64,000 nt of DNA from an uncultured Bacteroidales bacterium (GTDB lineage Bacteria > Bacteroidota > Bacteroidia > Bacteroidales > P3): assembly GCA_937886715.1 (NCBI GenBank), contig CAKZZD010000016.1:124001-188000 (forward strand), in the 5' to 3' direction. A model generated the notes under the pieces. That model made no database searches. It was not told the origin of the DNA and saw only the letters and a program-made list of their open reading frames with translations. This document shows positions 1 to 8,933 of the stretch, piece after piece. The translations under genes were made by a program, and so were the position numbers. How positions within the stretch are numbered: position 1 is the stretch's first letter; each line of letters starts with the position of its first letter.

Positions 1-392
1 AAATCGACACGATAGGTTTTGTGATAGCGTTCGGTCAGTTCCAGACGAAGCGAATCGCGGGCCACGGTGATATTGCGGATGCTGTTGGGGCCTATCTGTT
101 GGCGCAGCGACTCGGTGATGTCGGCCAAGGCCACGGCCCGCTTCGTCCCTTGCGAGGTCATGTCGACCTGCACCACGGGAACCTGCTTTCTGAAGCTTCG
201 CAGAAAAGCCTGGAAACCGGTCATCTCGGCATGAAGAGTCAGCACCGAATCGGCTTTTGCAACTGCATAGCGCACAGTGTCGTAGCCATACATCTCGACA
301 TGGGCCCGGAGGGGGTAGTCGTCGGTTTCGGACATGGAAACTCCGAGCCAGACAAATGCCGTCAAGCACAGTATGACCAGAAAACGCTTCAT
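1..392 (-). CDS. YbbR-like domain protein (3' end beyond window)
   Basis: The reading frame starts with ATG at 392 and runs off the left edge, giving about 130 codons. Residues 1-18 form a hydrophobic signal anchor (MKRFLVILCLTAFVWLGVS), followed by a soluble region rich in beta-strand-like alternation (VPVVQVDMTSQGTKRAVAL). The start lies 11 bp downstream of the yajC stop on the same strand. In Bacteroidota a YbbR-domain protein commonly follows yajC and precedes coaE, and the call rests mainly on that gene order plus the weak match. YbbR domains are extracytoplasmic modules of unclear function. The truncation is only the window edge. Confidence 0.6.
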   Translation of the reverse strand, partial: MKRFLVILCLTAFVWLGVSMSETDDYPLRAHVEMYGYDTVRYAVAKADSVLTLHAEMTGFQAFLRSFRKQVPVVQVDMTSQGTKRAVALADITESLRQQIGPNSIRNITVARDSLRLELTERYHKTYRVD

Positions 393-403
393 GTATGTTT
401 TTA

Positions 404-715
404 TTACTTCACCTCGGTCTTGGCTTCGGGTGCGGGCTGGATCATGCTCTTCTCGACGGTGAGAATCACGCCGTTGGAGGCTTCGACCTCGACAGTGTGC
501 TCGTCGACAGAGTGCACCTTACCATAGATGCCGCCGGAGAAGATCACACGGTCGCCCTTTTTGAGTGCGTTGCGGAACTGCTGCTCCTCTTTCTCTTTCT
601 TGCGTTGCGGACGCAGCATGAGAATCCACATGAGGACCAGGAGAAGGATCATCCAAATCCACATCGAACCGCCTCCACCCTGCTGGGCCTGAAGAAGAAT
701 AAATTGTAAGTTCAT
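404..715 (-). CDS. yajC: Preprotein translocase subunit YajC
   Basis: A 103-residue protein with one membrane segment (MWIWMILLLVLMWILML), then the YajC signature LRPQRKKEKE and a KKGDRVIFSGGIYGKV block. YajC is an accessory inner-membrane partner of SecDF-SecYEG. The open frame extends to 742, but the start chosen is MNLQFILLQAQQGGGG at 715, the usual compact N-terminus of Bacteroidota YajC. It sits between the DUF1573 lipoprotein and the ybbR-like gene on the same strand, and is probably part of the nusB transcript. Confidence 0.92.
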   Translation of the reverse strand: MNLQFILLQAQQGGGGSMWIWMILLLVLMWILMLRPQRKKEKEEQQFRNALKKGDRVIFSGGIYGKVHSVDEHTVEVEASNGVILTVEKSMIQPAPEAKTEVK

Positions 716-781
716 AGAAAATAAATAATTAATGATTAACAATTAAACATACAGACTTGTTCAGAATCGGTTGCCGGAAGG

Positions 782-1231
782 TTAATGGCCGACCTGTGCC
801 ATGATTCTCAGGCGGGAGCGTGAGGGTTGGGCGTTGCTCATCACCGTCACCTCCTGCAGCTGCTGACCCGACTTGCCGGCGCTCTTGAATGTGACGGTGA
901 TGTAGCCATCATCGCCCGGAACGATACGGTGACGGGGATAGTCGGCCACTGTGCAGCCGCAAGTAGCGCTGCAGCCGCTGATCACCAGATCGGCATTGCC
1001 GGTGTTGCGGAAATGGAAGCTGTAGCTGATGCTCTCGCCGGCCGACAGGCGTCCAAAATCGTGAACCTCACTGTCGAAGGAAATGACAGGCATTTTGGAC
1101 TCGGAGTCGTAGCCGCTGGCGCTATGGGGGTTGTGAATCAGGTCGATATCGGCATCGTCGGCATTTTTCTGATGGCAAGCCGAAAGGGTCAGTGCGAGTG
1201 ACAAAAGCACCAATGTGAATATGTTCTTCAT
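782..1231 (-). CDS. DUF1573 domain lipoprotein
   Basis: 149 residues. The N-terminus is a lipoprotein signal peptide ending in the lipobox LSAC at about residue 19, so the mature protein should be anchored to a membrane. The rest matches DUF1573: FDFG-like 'VHDFGRLSAGESISYSFHFRNTG', the cysteine pair CSATCGC and a beta-sandwich pattern ending in VMSNAQPS. DUF1573 domains are Ig-like extracytoplasmic modules with no settled function. It begins 3 bp after the nusB stop, so it is almost certainly co-transcribed with nusB and yajC. Confidence 0.8.
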   Translation of the reverse strand: MKNIFTLVLLSLALTLSACHQKNADDADIDLIHNPHSASGYDSESKMPVISFDSEVHDFGRLSAGESISYSFHFRNTGNADLVISGCSATCGCTVADYPRHRIVPGDDGYITVTFKSAGKSGQQLQEVTVMSNAQPSRSRLRIMAQVGH

Positions 1232-1234
1232 TTT

Positions 1235-2203
1235 TTAATTCTCCTCTTCTGAAATACCACGCCCCCACTTGTTGATTTTGCCTTGGGAGCGCAATTCTGA
1301 GACCAATTTATCCAATATGCCGTTGATAAAGAGCTTGCTTCGCTCCGAGCTGTATTCTTTCGACAACTCGATATATTCGTCGACGGTGACCCGTTCGGGA
1401 ATTGACGGACATTTGGTCAATTCAGCCACGGCCATGTCGATCAGCAATATGTCCATCAGCGAAACACGTTCGAACTCCCATCCTTTCAGATAGCGCTTGA
1501 TCAGTTCTTCACTCTCCACGCGGCCTTCGAGCGTGTGCCGGATGAGCGACTTGGCGAAGTCGATATCCTCCTGCTCTTTTTCGACGCGCTGGTCGTACAT
1601 CAGCGGCCATAGCATGGCCTCGTCGAAGTCGGCTTCGTTGAGCGTCTTGAGCATCATATAGTTGTACTGCGCAATCTGATGGAAATCGTCCTCCCACAAA
1701 AGGCTGCGCTCTCCCATGACGGCCACCAGGGAATCGCGGTTGACCAAATAGCGGAACATCATAATTGCCAGTTCCTTGTCTTCCTCATACGAGGAGGATT
1801 CTTTCGCCAGATAGTCGAGATAGACTTTTTGCTTTTTGAAATCGAGGAAGGCCTCGCGGATCAGGTTTTCGTGGGTGTCCCAGCATCCGCACCAGTCCGC
1901 GACATGTTTTTTGAACTCGAAGTTGTCGGCGAGGCGACGGAGGAACTCGTTGCCGAGCAGCTTGGTGTTGGGGTTGAGCTCTTCTTCTGTGGGACGGAAT
2001 TTCTGTTTTCCCTCTTCCATCACTTTGGCAGCCACCTCCACCATCTTGGTGAGCATGGATACCTGCAGCACGCCCAACTCGTTCAGCTTTCCTATGTTGT
2101 ATTCAAGCGTCCGGACTGCATCGGAGGCATTGTCGTTCAGATCCAGTCTGTATGCATAGGCAACCTGCAGCACCTTGCATCTTAAAAAGTGTCTACTAAG
2201 CAT
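1235..2203 (-). CDS. nusB: Transcription antitermination factor NusB (long Bacteroidota form)
   Basis: 322 residues against about 140 in E. coli NusB. The C-terminal ~130 residues carry the NusB fold (SLIRHTLEGRVESEELI, ERVSLMDILLIDMAVAELT, VTVDEYIELSKEYSSERS, FINGILDKL). The N-terminal ~170 residues are the extra helical region found in Bacteroidota NusB proteins (MLSRHFLRCKVLQVAYAY). NusB with NusE/S10 binds boxA RNA and prevents premature termination of rRNA transcripts. It is downstream of leuS with a 43-bp spacer that is entirely a low-complexity repeat. Confidence 0.9.
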   Translation of the reverse strand: MLSRHFLRCKVLQVAYAYRLDLNDNASDAVRTLEYNIGKLNELGVLQVSMLTKMVEVAAKVMEEGKQKFRPTEEELNPNTKLLGNEFLRRLADNFEFKKHVADWCGCWDTHENLIREAFLDFKKQKVYLDYLAKESSSYEEDKELAIMMFRYLVNRDSLVAVMGERSLLWEDDFHQIAQYNYMMLKTLNEADFDEAMLWPLMYDQRVEKEQEDIDFAKSLIRHTLEGRVESEELIKRYLKGWEFERVSLMDILLIDMAVAELTKCPSIPERVTVDEYIELSKEYSSERSKLFINGILDKLVSELRSQGKINKWGRGISEEEN

Positions 2204-2246
2204 TTATGATCGTGTTAATGCGTTAATTCGTAAATGTGTTGGTGCT
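2204..2246. repeat. Low-complexity TTAATGCGTTAATTCG repeat filling the leuS-nusB spacer
   Basis: The complete spacer between the leuS stop and the nusB start is built of variants of a short unit (GTTAATGCG, GTTAATTCG, GTAAATGTG). The same unit types occur inside pheT at 28738-28816 and 29119-29210. Inference: a dispersed tandem-repeat family of this genome. It shows no promoter or terminator features. Confidence 0.6.
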
Positions 2247-5105
2247 CTAAAGAACGATATTGATGATCTTCTTGGGGACAAAGATCACTTTCTTGGGTTG
2301 CGCTCCGCCTACCCACTTCTGGCCTTCGGGGGTCGCAATCACGGCATTCCATGCCTCTTCCTGCGTACATGTGGAGGGCAGCTCGATGGTGAACCTCATC
2401 TTGCCGTTGAACGACACGGGGTACTTGACCATGTCTTCCTCCAGACACTTCTCGTCATATTCTGGCCATGAGGCTAGGCAGACCGACGCTTCATTGCCCA
2501 TGCGGTGCCACAATTCTTCGGCGATATGAGGGGCAAAGGGAGCCATCAGCACAAGCAGCGGCTCCAGCACACCGCGGTGGGCACACTTCATCGACGACAA
2601 GTCGTTGATGCAGATCATGAATGTGGAAACGGATGTGTTGAAGGAGAAGCGTTCGATATCGTCAGTGATCTTTTTGATGGTCTGATGCAATATCTTCATC
2701 TCCGCCTTCGACATTTCGCCGTTGGCCATCCCGTTGGTCAGAGCATCGTCGTAGAGACGCCAGAACTTTTTCAGGAAACGGAACACACCCTCGATGCCGT
2801 TGGTGTCCCACGGTTTAGCCTGCTCGACGGGGCCAAGGAACATCTCGTACAGACGCAAGGTGTCGGCGCCATAACGGGCCACAAGATCGTCGGGATTCTG
2901 CACATTGTACATGCTCTTCGACATCTTTTCGACCTCCCATCCGCATACATATTTGCCATCCTCCAATTCAAAACGGGCGTTGGCGAATTCGGGGCGCCAC
3001 TGGCGGAATTTTTCAATGTCCAGAATGTCATTGTCGACGATGTTGATGTCCACATGGATGGGGGTGGTGTTTTCCTCGCGGCCTGGGATGTTCTTCGAAA
3101 GGAAGAGACTGTTGTCGGACTTCGACCTGAATACGAAGTTGGAACGACCCTGGATCATACCCTGGTTGATCAGTTTTTGGAATGGCTCTTCTTTCACCGC
3201 CATGCCCAAGTCGAAGAGGAACTTGTTCCAGAAACGGGCGTAAATAAGATGGCCCGTACCGTGCTCCGCGCCACCCACATACAAATCGACATTCCGCCAA
3301 TAGCCGACAGCTTCAGGCGAAAAATACATGTCGTCATTCATAGGATCCATGTAGCGCAGATAGTAGCCACTGCTGCCGGCAAAGCCAGGCATGGTGCTCA
3401 GCTCAAGCGGGAACACCGTCAGATTGTCAATGCGGCTTTTTTCCACCACACAGCAATTGGCTTCGTCCCAGGCCCAACGTTCGGCATGTCCGAGGGGGGG
3501 CTCACCTGTGGATGTAGGCTTGAAATCCGACACCTCGGGCAACTCGAGCGGCAGACAACTTTCGGGTATCGGACAGGGGATGTTACCTTTATAATAAATC
3601 GGGAACGGCTCACCCCAATAGCGCTGACGGCTGAAAATGGCATCACGCAGGCGATAGTTCACCGTTCTGTGTCCAATGCCCATCTCCTCGATACGGTCGA
3701 TGACGGCCATCATGGCCTCTTTGACTTTCATTCCGGTGACAAAGCCACTGTTGACCGACCAGCCACTCTTGGCATCCATACTCTCGGTCCAGGTTGTGGG
3801 GTCGCTAACCACATCTTTTTCCTGGGAGACCACCTGGCGGATGGGGAGACCGAAATGACGGGCAAAGGCGAAGTCGCGGCTGTCATGAGCCGGCACAGCC
3901 ATGATGGCTCCTGTGCCGTATCCGGCCAGCACATAGTCGCTCACCCAGATGGGTATCTTCTCTTCAGTCAGAGGGTTGACGGCATAGGCGCCTGTGAAGA
4001 CGCCACTGACTTTCTTCACCTCAGCCTGGCGCTCACGCTCGGAACGGTTTTTGGCCCATGAGACATAAGCTTCCACCTCAGCACGCTGACCATCGGTCGT
4101 GATTTTGTCAATCAGTTCATGCTCCGGGCACAATACCATGAATGTGACACCGAAAATGGTATCGGGTCGGGTGGTGAATATCTCAAAACTCGGCGCATCT
4201 TGCTGACCGGTGGCCACCGACAACGGGAACCACACGGCAGCACCTTCCGAACGGCCTATCCAGTTGCGCTGGATTTCCTTCAGACTGTCGGTCCAGTCCA
4301 CTTTTTCCAATCCGTCAACCAAACGCTGCGCATAAGCGGTGATGCGCAGGCTCCACTGGCGCATAAGCTTGCGCTCAACGGGATAGCCGCCACGGACACT
4401 CAAACCGCCCACCACTTCGTCGTTGGCCAACACCGTGCCGAGTTCCGAACACCAGTTCACGGGGATGTCGGCAAGATAGGCCAGGCGGTAATTCATCAGC
4501 ACCTGCTGACAACGGTTCTCGTCCCATGCATTCCACTCGGCAGCGGAAAAGTGCATCTCTTCGGTGCATGCCACATTGAGGCCCTGTGTTCCATTTTCGG
4601 CAAAGCGAGACTCCAGCTGGCTGATTGGCTGTGCTTTTTGCAGGTCATTGTCATAATAGCTCTTGAAAAGCTGAAGGAATGTCCACTGCGTCCATTTATA
4701 GTACTTGGGATCGCAGGTGCGCACCTCTCGATCCCAGTCGAAACTGAACCCTATCTTGTCCAACTGCTCGCGATAACGGGCGATATTTTTGTCCGTAGTG
4801 ATCGCGGGATGCTGCCCCGTCTGTATGGCATATTGTTCAGCGGGAAGGCCGTATGCGTCATACCCCATGGGGTGCAGCACATTGAATCCACGCAGACGCT
4901 TGTAGCGGGCATAAATATCGCTCGCTATATATCCCAGGGGATGGCCCACATGAAGGCCTGCACCTGACGGATACGGAAACATATCCAGAACATAGTAGTG
5001 GGGGCGGTCTGCTACTCCCTTCGACGGGTTTGCCACGTGATACGTACCATGCTCACGCCAGTACTTTTGCCACCGCGGTTCAATTTCAGTAAATTTGTAG
5101 TCCAT
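2247..5105 (-). CDS. leuS: Leucyl-tRNA synthetase
   Basis: 952 residues, the normal size for Bacteroidota LeuRS. It is a class Ia synthetase with the HIGH motif as HVGH at residues 52-55 and KMSKS at 727-731. Between them lies the CP1 editing domain ([36 protein letters not shown]), and a C-terminal anticodon-binding region follows. It charges tRNA-Leu and hydrolyses mischarged products. A TATCTTTGC -7-like element at 5151-5159 lies 46 bp upstream of the start codon. Downstream nusB follows after 43 bp on the same strand. Confidence 0.97.
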   Translation of the reverse strand: MDYKFTEIEPRWQKYWREHGTYHVANPSKGVADRPHYYVLDMFPYPSGAGLHVGHPLGYIASDIYARYKRLRGFNVLHPMGYDAYGLPAEQYAIQTGQHPAITTDKNIARYREQLDKIGFSFDWDREVRTCDPKYYKWTQWTFLQLFKSYYDNDLQKAQPISQLESRFAENGTQGLNVACTEEMHFSAAEWNAWDENRCQQVLMNYRLAYLADIPVNWCSELGTVLANDEVVGGLSVRGGYPVERKLMRQWSLRITAYAQRLVDGLEKVDWTDSLKEIQRNWIGRSEGAAVWFPLSVATGQQDAPSFEIFTTRPDTIFGVTFMVLCPEHELIDKITTDGQRAEVEAYVSWAKNRSERERQAEVKKVSGVFTGAYAVNPLTEEKIPIWVSDYVLAGYGTGAIMAVPAHDSRDFAFARHFGLPIRQVVSQEKDVVSDPTTWTESMDAKSGWSVNSGFVTGMKVKEAMMAVIDRIEEMGIGHRTVNYRLRDAIFSRQRYWGEPFPIYYKGNIPCPIPESCLPLELPEVSDFKPTSTGEPPLGHAERWAWDEANCCVVEKSRIDNLTVFPLELSTMPGFAGSSGYYLRYMDPMNDDMYFSPEAVGYWRNVDLYVGGAEHGTGHLIYARFWNKFLFDLGMAVKEEPFQKLINQGMIQGRSNFVFRSKSDNSLFLSKNIPGREENTTPIHVDINIVDNDILDIEKFRQWRPEFANARFELEDGKYVCGWEVEKMSKSMYNVQNPDDLVARYGADTLRLYEMFLGPVEQAKPWDTNGIEGVFRFLKKFWRLYDDALTNGMANGEMSKAEMKILHQTIKKITDDIERFSFNTSVSTFMICINDLSSMKCAHRGVLEPLLVLMAPFAPHIAEELWHRMGNEASVCLASWPEYDEKCLEEDMVKYPVSFNGKMRFTIELPSTCTQEEAWNAVIATPEGQKWVGGAQPKKVIFVPKKIINIVL

Positions 5106-5150
5106 TATCTTTCAATATAATACATATAGCCGCACATACAGCCATAAAAT

Positions 5151-5159
5151 GCAAAGATA
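5151..5159 (-). promoter_or_regulatory. Candidate -7 element upstream of leuS
   Basis: Read on the minus strand this is TATCTTTGC, a perfect match to the Bacteroidota -7 consensus TAnnTTTG. No clear TTTG -33 element occurs 19-21 bases upstream, where the sequence is AT-rich, so this is a partial promoter match. It would start a leader of about 40 nt before leuS. Confidence 0.4.
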
Positions 5160-5251
5160 GCAAAAAATAAGCAATATAATAAAATAATACTTAAAAACGG
5201 CAAAAAAAACAGACTTCACCACTCTCCGGAAGCGGCAGACTCTTCTGTCAA

Positions 5252-6223
5252 TCAGTAGACAAGACTCAAGATATCGTCAACGATATGGCGATGCGGCCCC
5301 GATGGCGGCTCGGGACGTTGATGTATGTCGGCACCGACAAGTGCCTTCTGCGCCAAGTCGATAGCAGTCAGGTCAAGTCCGTCAGATGCAATTTTAGCAT
5401 CGATTATCCGTCCTGCAGACTCATCCACTTGCAATGACAGTTCTACAGCACCCCATTCGAACCTGCCTTTCTTGTCAGCCCTGAACTCCCGCCAACGTCC
5501 ATACAGCCACTCGGGGTCTTGATACGAGCGGGCAATGGCCTGCACATCTTCGCGTCGGGAGATGTGGTCGAAACCCATTTTCACGCAGTTGTCGGCATAG
5601 ACCTCCTCAAAAGCATCACGAAGCGAGGGAACGACCCTCAGACTGGTGATTTCGGGATTAAAGTCCGACAGGTTGGCAACCCTACTCCGCACCGACTCCA
5701 CTCCATGCTTCATCAACTTTGCCTTATCAACTTTCAAATACCGCTGCAGTTCCTCCATCTCGCTGCGTATCAACAATGTGCCATGATGGAGGCAGGCACT
5801 TCGACTCTTGCTAAATGCATTGCCGGATATTTTTCTCCCGAAGCATGTCAGGTCGTTTCTGCCCGAAACCTCAACCTCAAGTCCCCAATGCGACAAGGCC
5901 TGTCTTATGACGGCAAAGTGCTTGTCCACATCATAAAGATCTGGCGGCGCAACAAACGAAAAATTCAAGTTGCCGTCGTCGTGATACACCGCCCCCCCAC
6001 CCGTTTTCCTCCTCACCAAGAAGCCACCGTCGGCCTCAAGCTCGGCCACATTGCATTCGCTGTATGGGTTCTGGTTCATGCCAATAACCACTGTGCGGCG
6101 GTTGCGCCAAAGGTACATCGTCACGCAGTCAGGTCTGGCATTCTGCACCAGCCATTGCTCCACAGCAATATTCAAGTATGGATTCAATTGATTTGATTCA
6201 ACGAACTGAATCATAGCATTCAA
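5252..6223 (-). CDS. lplA: Lipoate-protein ligase A
   Basis: 323 residues. It has the LplA/BPL catalytic fold: RRKTGGGAVYHDDGNLNFSF (the RRxxGGGxVxHD lipoyl-AMP binding loop, residues ~71-90) and the lysine motif GRKISGNAFSKS, followed by the small accessory domain. The enzyme attaches lipoic acid, via lipoyl-AMP, to E2 and GcvH proteins. Its ATG overlaps the porQ stop by 4 bp, so it is translationally coupled to the T9SS gene upstream, an arrangement without an obvious functional link. Confidence 0.92.
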   Translation of the reverse strand: MNAMIQFVESNQLNPYLNIAVEQWLVQNARPDCVTMYLWRNRRTVVIGMNQNPYSECNVAELEADGGFLVRRKTGGGAVYHDDGNLNFSFVAPPDLYDVDKHFAVIRQALSHWGLEVEVSGRNDLTCFGRKISGNAFSKSRSACLHHGTLLIRSEMEELQRYLKVDKAKLMKHGVESVRSRVANLSDFNPEITSLRVVPSLRDAFEEVYADNCVKMGFDHISRREDVQAIARSYQDPEWLYGRWREFRADKKGRFEWGAVELSLQVDESAGRIIDAKIASDGLDLTAIDLAQKALVGADIHQRPEPPSGPHRHIVDDILSLVY

Positions 6224-7290
6224 AAGCGATATGCAAATGTAAAGAAATTGGGTGCCTGCGACAGGTGGAAATTGCGTCGGGCAAAAGCAAAGTCGAACCG
6301 TTTTGTCCTGATTCCGAAGCCGAATGAAAAACCACTCAGATTGAATGCATCGGCTCCTTTCATCTCGGCAGCCTGCCGATAATTGTAGCCCACCCGGCCA
6401 TAAACCGACTTGCCGATGTTGACTTCAATACCGAAAAGGGTGTGACGCATCAGATTGTCAAACACTCCCTCATACCATTTTTCTGTGGTCACCTGTCCCG
6501 TAAAGGGGTCTGTCTGTGTGGTCGGATTCAGCGGATCGTCATATCGCAAGTTCCAATGCTGCAACTCGGTAGCGGCAAAAAACAGGCGGAACGGCGCCCG
6601 TGCCAATTTATACGACAACGCCGCCGACAACTCAAATGGCAATTTCTCAACCGTCTGGTCGAACGTGACAATCTGCGACCCCATATTCCTAGCCATCAGC
6701 GTGGCGGAGAAACGCCTGTTGTCGGTCACAAAACTTCCACTCACGTCAAGGGCCAGCGCAACAGCCGTATATTGTTCATATTGCGACAACACCGGCTTGA
6801 AATTGGCTCCGATGCTGAAGTTGCTGTCAATCCACATGCCCCACCCTATATTGAGCGCATAGTCGGCCACCGAAAACTTTCCAAGATGCTGTTCCTCTTC
6901 GCTGTATTCCTCAAAAGAGCCATAGTTGCAATAATGGAATCCGACCACGGCCGTACCCAGTGGGCCCACATTCAGACCATAGCTTATCGACCCCACCGTG
7001 CTGAGCCCCGACATAGTCTGCAGGCTGGCCACCAACGTCCCATTCATCTCGGGTGTGATCATCGATGGATTGTCAATCGCCACCGAAATGTCGTTGCCAA
7101 AAAGCGACAGGTAGTCGAAACCCAGACCCGCGGTGCGGCCCGCACGGCCTATATCCAAAAGGGTCAAAGTGTTCAGTCCAGCCACCTGGGCTCTTGCCTG
7201 GCCGGAATATGTGCTTAGAAAACCGAAAATTATGGCGCATATCGCTACACGCCATAATTTTCGTTTCAACAATGAGCTATCAGGTCTCAC
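6220..7290 (-). CDS. porQ: Type IX secretion system protein PorQ
   Basis: 356 residues, close to the usual PorQ length. A hydrophobic signal sequence lies at residues ~12-32 (LWRVAICAIIFGFLSTY), followed by the family opening TLTLLDIGRAGRTAGLGFDYLSLFGNDISVAIDNPS. The rest is an outer-membrane beta-barrel pattern ending in an aromatic C-terminus (FFTFAYRF). PorQ belongs to the surface attachment complex of the Por/T9SS machinery, which cleaves sorting domains and links cargo to anionic LPS. Substrates in this window are the sorting-domain proteins at 35630 and 61808. It lies 46 bp downstream of kamA. Confidence 0.82.
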   Translation of the reverse strand: MRPDSSLLKRKLWRVAICAIIFGFLSTYSGQARAQVAGLNTLTLLDIGRAGRTAGLGFDYLSLFGNDISVAIDNPSMITPEMNGTLVASLQTMSGLSTVGSISYGLNVGPLGTAVVGFHYCNYGSFEEYSEEEQHLGKFSVADYALNIGWGMWIDSNFSIGANFKPVLSQYEQYTAVALALDVSGSFVTDNRRFSATLMARNMGSQIVTFDQTVEKLPFELSAALSYKLARAPFRLFFAATELQHWNLRYDDPLNPTTQTDPFTGQVTTEKWYEGVFDNLMRHTLFGIEVNIGKSVYGRVGYNYRQAAEMKGADAFNLSGFSFGFGIRTKRFDFAFARRNFHLSQAPNFFTFAYRF

Positions 7291-7336
7291 TTCTGCGTTG
7301 CGTTACCTCTGGTGACGTAACCGTGGATCTTCATTA

Positions 7337-8593
7337 TTACTGCTCGCGCTTTTTGTTGCGTTCGTGACGCATCAGGTGCGAAGGCTCGAGGGCCATACGG
7401 TCGGTCTCGAGCAGCGAAGCCACACCCTCTTCCACACGACGGGCCGCCTGACATGCCTCGCAATGGCACTCCTCGTGATATTCACGCGGCTCGGTATAGG
7501 TGGTGATCACGCCCTCGAAGTTGCGCAGGATCACCTTGTCGGGACTCTGCGAAATCACATACTGGGGCATCACCGGCGTCTTGCCGCCTCCACCGGGCGC
7601 ATCAACCACAAAGGTGGGCACAGCATAGCCGCTCGTATGGCCACGCAGGTTCTCGATGATCTCGATACCCTTGCTGACAGGCGTGCGGAAATGCTCCAGA
7701 CCCATGCTCAGGTCGCACTGGTAGATATAGTACGGACGCACACGGTTGCGCACCAGTTCGTGCATCAGTTTCTTCATCACATGCACACAATCGTTCACGC
7801 CGCGCAGCAGCACAGTCTGGTTGCCCAGCGGAATGCCGGCATTGGCCAGACGGGCCAGGGCCTGCTCAGCCTCGGGAGTGAACTCGTTGGGGTGGTTGAA
7901 GTGGGTGTTCAGCCAGATGGGATGATATTTCTTCAGCATCTCGCACAGCTCGGGAGTGATACGCTGCGGGCAGACCACAGGCGTACGGCTGCCGATGCGG
8001 ACTATCTCCACATGCGGGATGGCACGCAGGCGCTGAATGATATACTCCAACTTCTTGTCGCTCACCATCAGGGCGTCGCCGCCGCTGAGCAGCACGTCGC
8101 GCACCTGAGGGGTCTTCTCGATATAGGCCAGGCACTTCTCGATACGCTCGCTGGGGCTCTCGTCATCCTTCTGGCCGGCAAAACGGCGACGGGTACAATG
8201 GCGGCAATACATCGAGCACATGTCGGTGATCAGGAAAAGTACACGGTCCGGATAACGGTGAGTGAGTCCGGGAGCAGGCGAATCCTCGTCCTCGTGCAGC
8301 GGGTCGTTCAGGTCGGCAGGAGCGATGTTGCACTCGGCGCCTTGCGGGATGGCCTGACGTCGGATGGGATCATAGGGGTCGTTCGGGTCGATAAGACTCA
8401 GATAGTACGGCGTGATGGCCATACGGAACTTGGCCAGCGCCTGCTTGATGCCTTCTGCCTCGTCTGCAGCAAAGGTGAAGTATTTGCTCAGCTCTTCGTA
8501 TGTCTCGATGCGGTTCTTGACTTGCCATTTCCAGTCGTTCCACTGCTCGTCGGTGACATTCGGGAACAGCTCTTTTCTGCGGTTTACTTTCAT
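7337..8593 (-). CDS. kamA: L-lysine 2,3-aminomutase
   Basis: 418 residues, a radical-SAM PLP enzyme that converts L-lysine to L-beta-lysine, the first step of lysine fermentation. The [4Fe-4S] cysteines are C126, C130 and C133 (CSMYCRHC). The GGDAL SAM-binding stretch is at 171-175. The PLP lysine is K338 in DAPGGGGKTP. D294 (YQCDLS) and D331 match the two aspartates that hold the lysine side-chain amine in the clostridial enzyme, which supports lysine specificity over the EF-P-modifying EpmB type. It has a full promoter at 8671-8702. The kdd genes just upstream act later in the same pathway. Confidence 0.95.
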   Translation of the reverse strand: MKVNRRKELFPNVTDEQWNDWKWQVKNRIETYEELSKYFTFAADEAEGIKQALAKFRMAITPYYLSLIDPNDPYDPIRRQAIPQGAECNIAPADLNDPLHEDEDSPAPGLTHRYPDRVLFLITDMCSMYCRHCTRRRFAGQKDDESPSERIEKCLAYIEKTPQVRDVLLSGGDALMVSDKKLEYIIQRLRAIPHVEIVRIGSRTPVVCPQRITPELCEMLKKYHPIWLNTHFNHPNEFTPEAEQALARLANAGIPLGNQTVLLRGVNDCVHVMKKLMHELVRNRVRPYYIYQCDLSMGLEHFRTPVSKGIEIIENLRGHTSGYAVPTFVVDAPGGGGKTPVMPQYVISQSPDKVILRNFEGVITTYTEPREYHEECHCEACQAARRVEEGVASLLETDRMALEPSHLMRHERNKKREQ

Positions 8594-8670
8594 ACTGATA
8601 TTCTGGTTTAATAATTATCTCTCAGCGTGATATGAGGTCCGGAGCACTGTCCGTCCACATCATTCACGCT

Positions 8671-8702
8671 GCAAAGATAAGAAAAATAAGCCGAATGGCA
8701 AA
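8671..8702 (-). promoter_or_regulatory. Bacteroidota-type promoter of kamA
   Basis: On the minus strand: TTTG at 8702-8699, a 19-base spacer, then TATCTTTG at 8679-8672 (followed by C). This is the full -33/-7 consensus for the primary sigma factor of Bacteroidota. Transcription should begin near 8665, leaving a leader of about 70 nt before kamA. The rest of 8594-8933 holds only the kdd terminator and no convincing gene. Confidence 0.8.
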
Positions 8703-8873
8703 ATAATATTTTCCACTTTCCATAAGCGGCGGCGCACTTCCGGATGACACCTGATCTTCCACCTGGCGTCTATCGTGGCGCTGGCCTGCGTGATGCTGTT
8801 CTTTTCAACGCCTATTTGCAGTCGCATACACACAGATGTCGTACCTAAAGCCACAAATCTTACATCCTTAACC

Positions 8874-8902
8874 AAAAAAGTTGCACCCAACGGTGCAACT
8901 TT
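8874..8902 (-). terminator. Rho-independent terminator after the kdd pair
   Basis: Perfect stem AGTTGCACC (8879-8887) / GGTGCAACT (8892-8900) with loop CAAC, extendable by A-T pairs, followed on the minus strand by a run of six T (8879-8874). It lies 32 bp beyond the stop of the kdd gene at 8934 and upstream of the kamA promoter, so the kdd genes and kamA are separate transcription units. Confidence 0.85.
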
Positions 8903-8933
8903 CTATTTTTCACCCTTTTGCCATACGCAAAAG

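Noticed and set aside
8660..8890. 76-codon minus-strand frame between kdd and kamA
   Set aside because: It contains the kdd terminator stem and the kamA promoter and shows no protein-like pattern.
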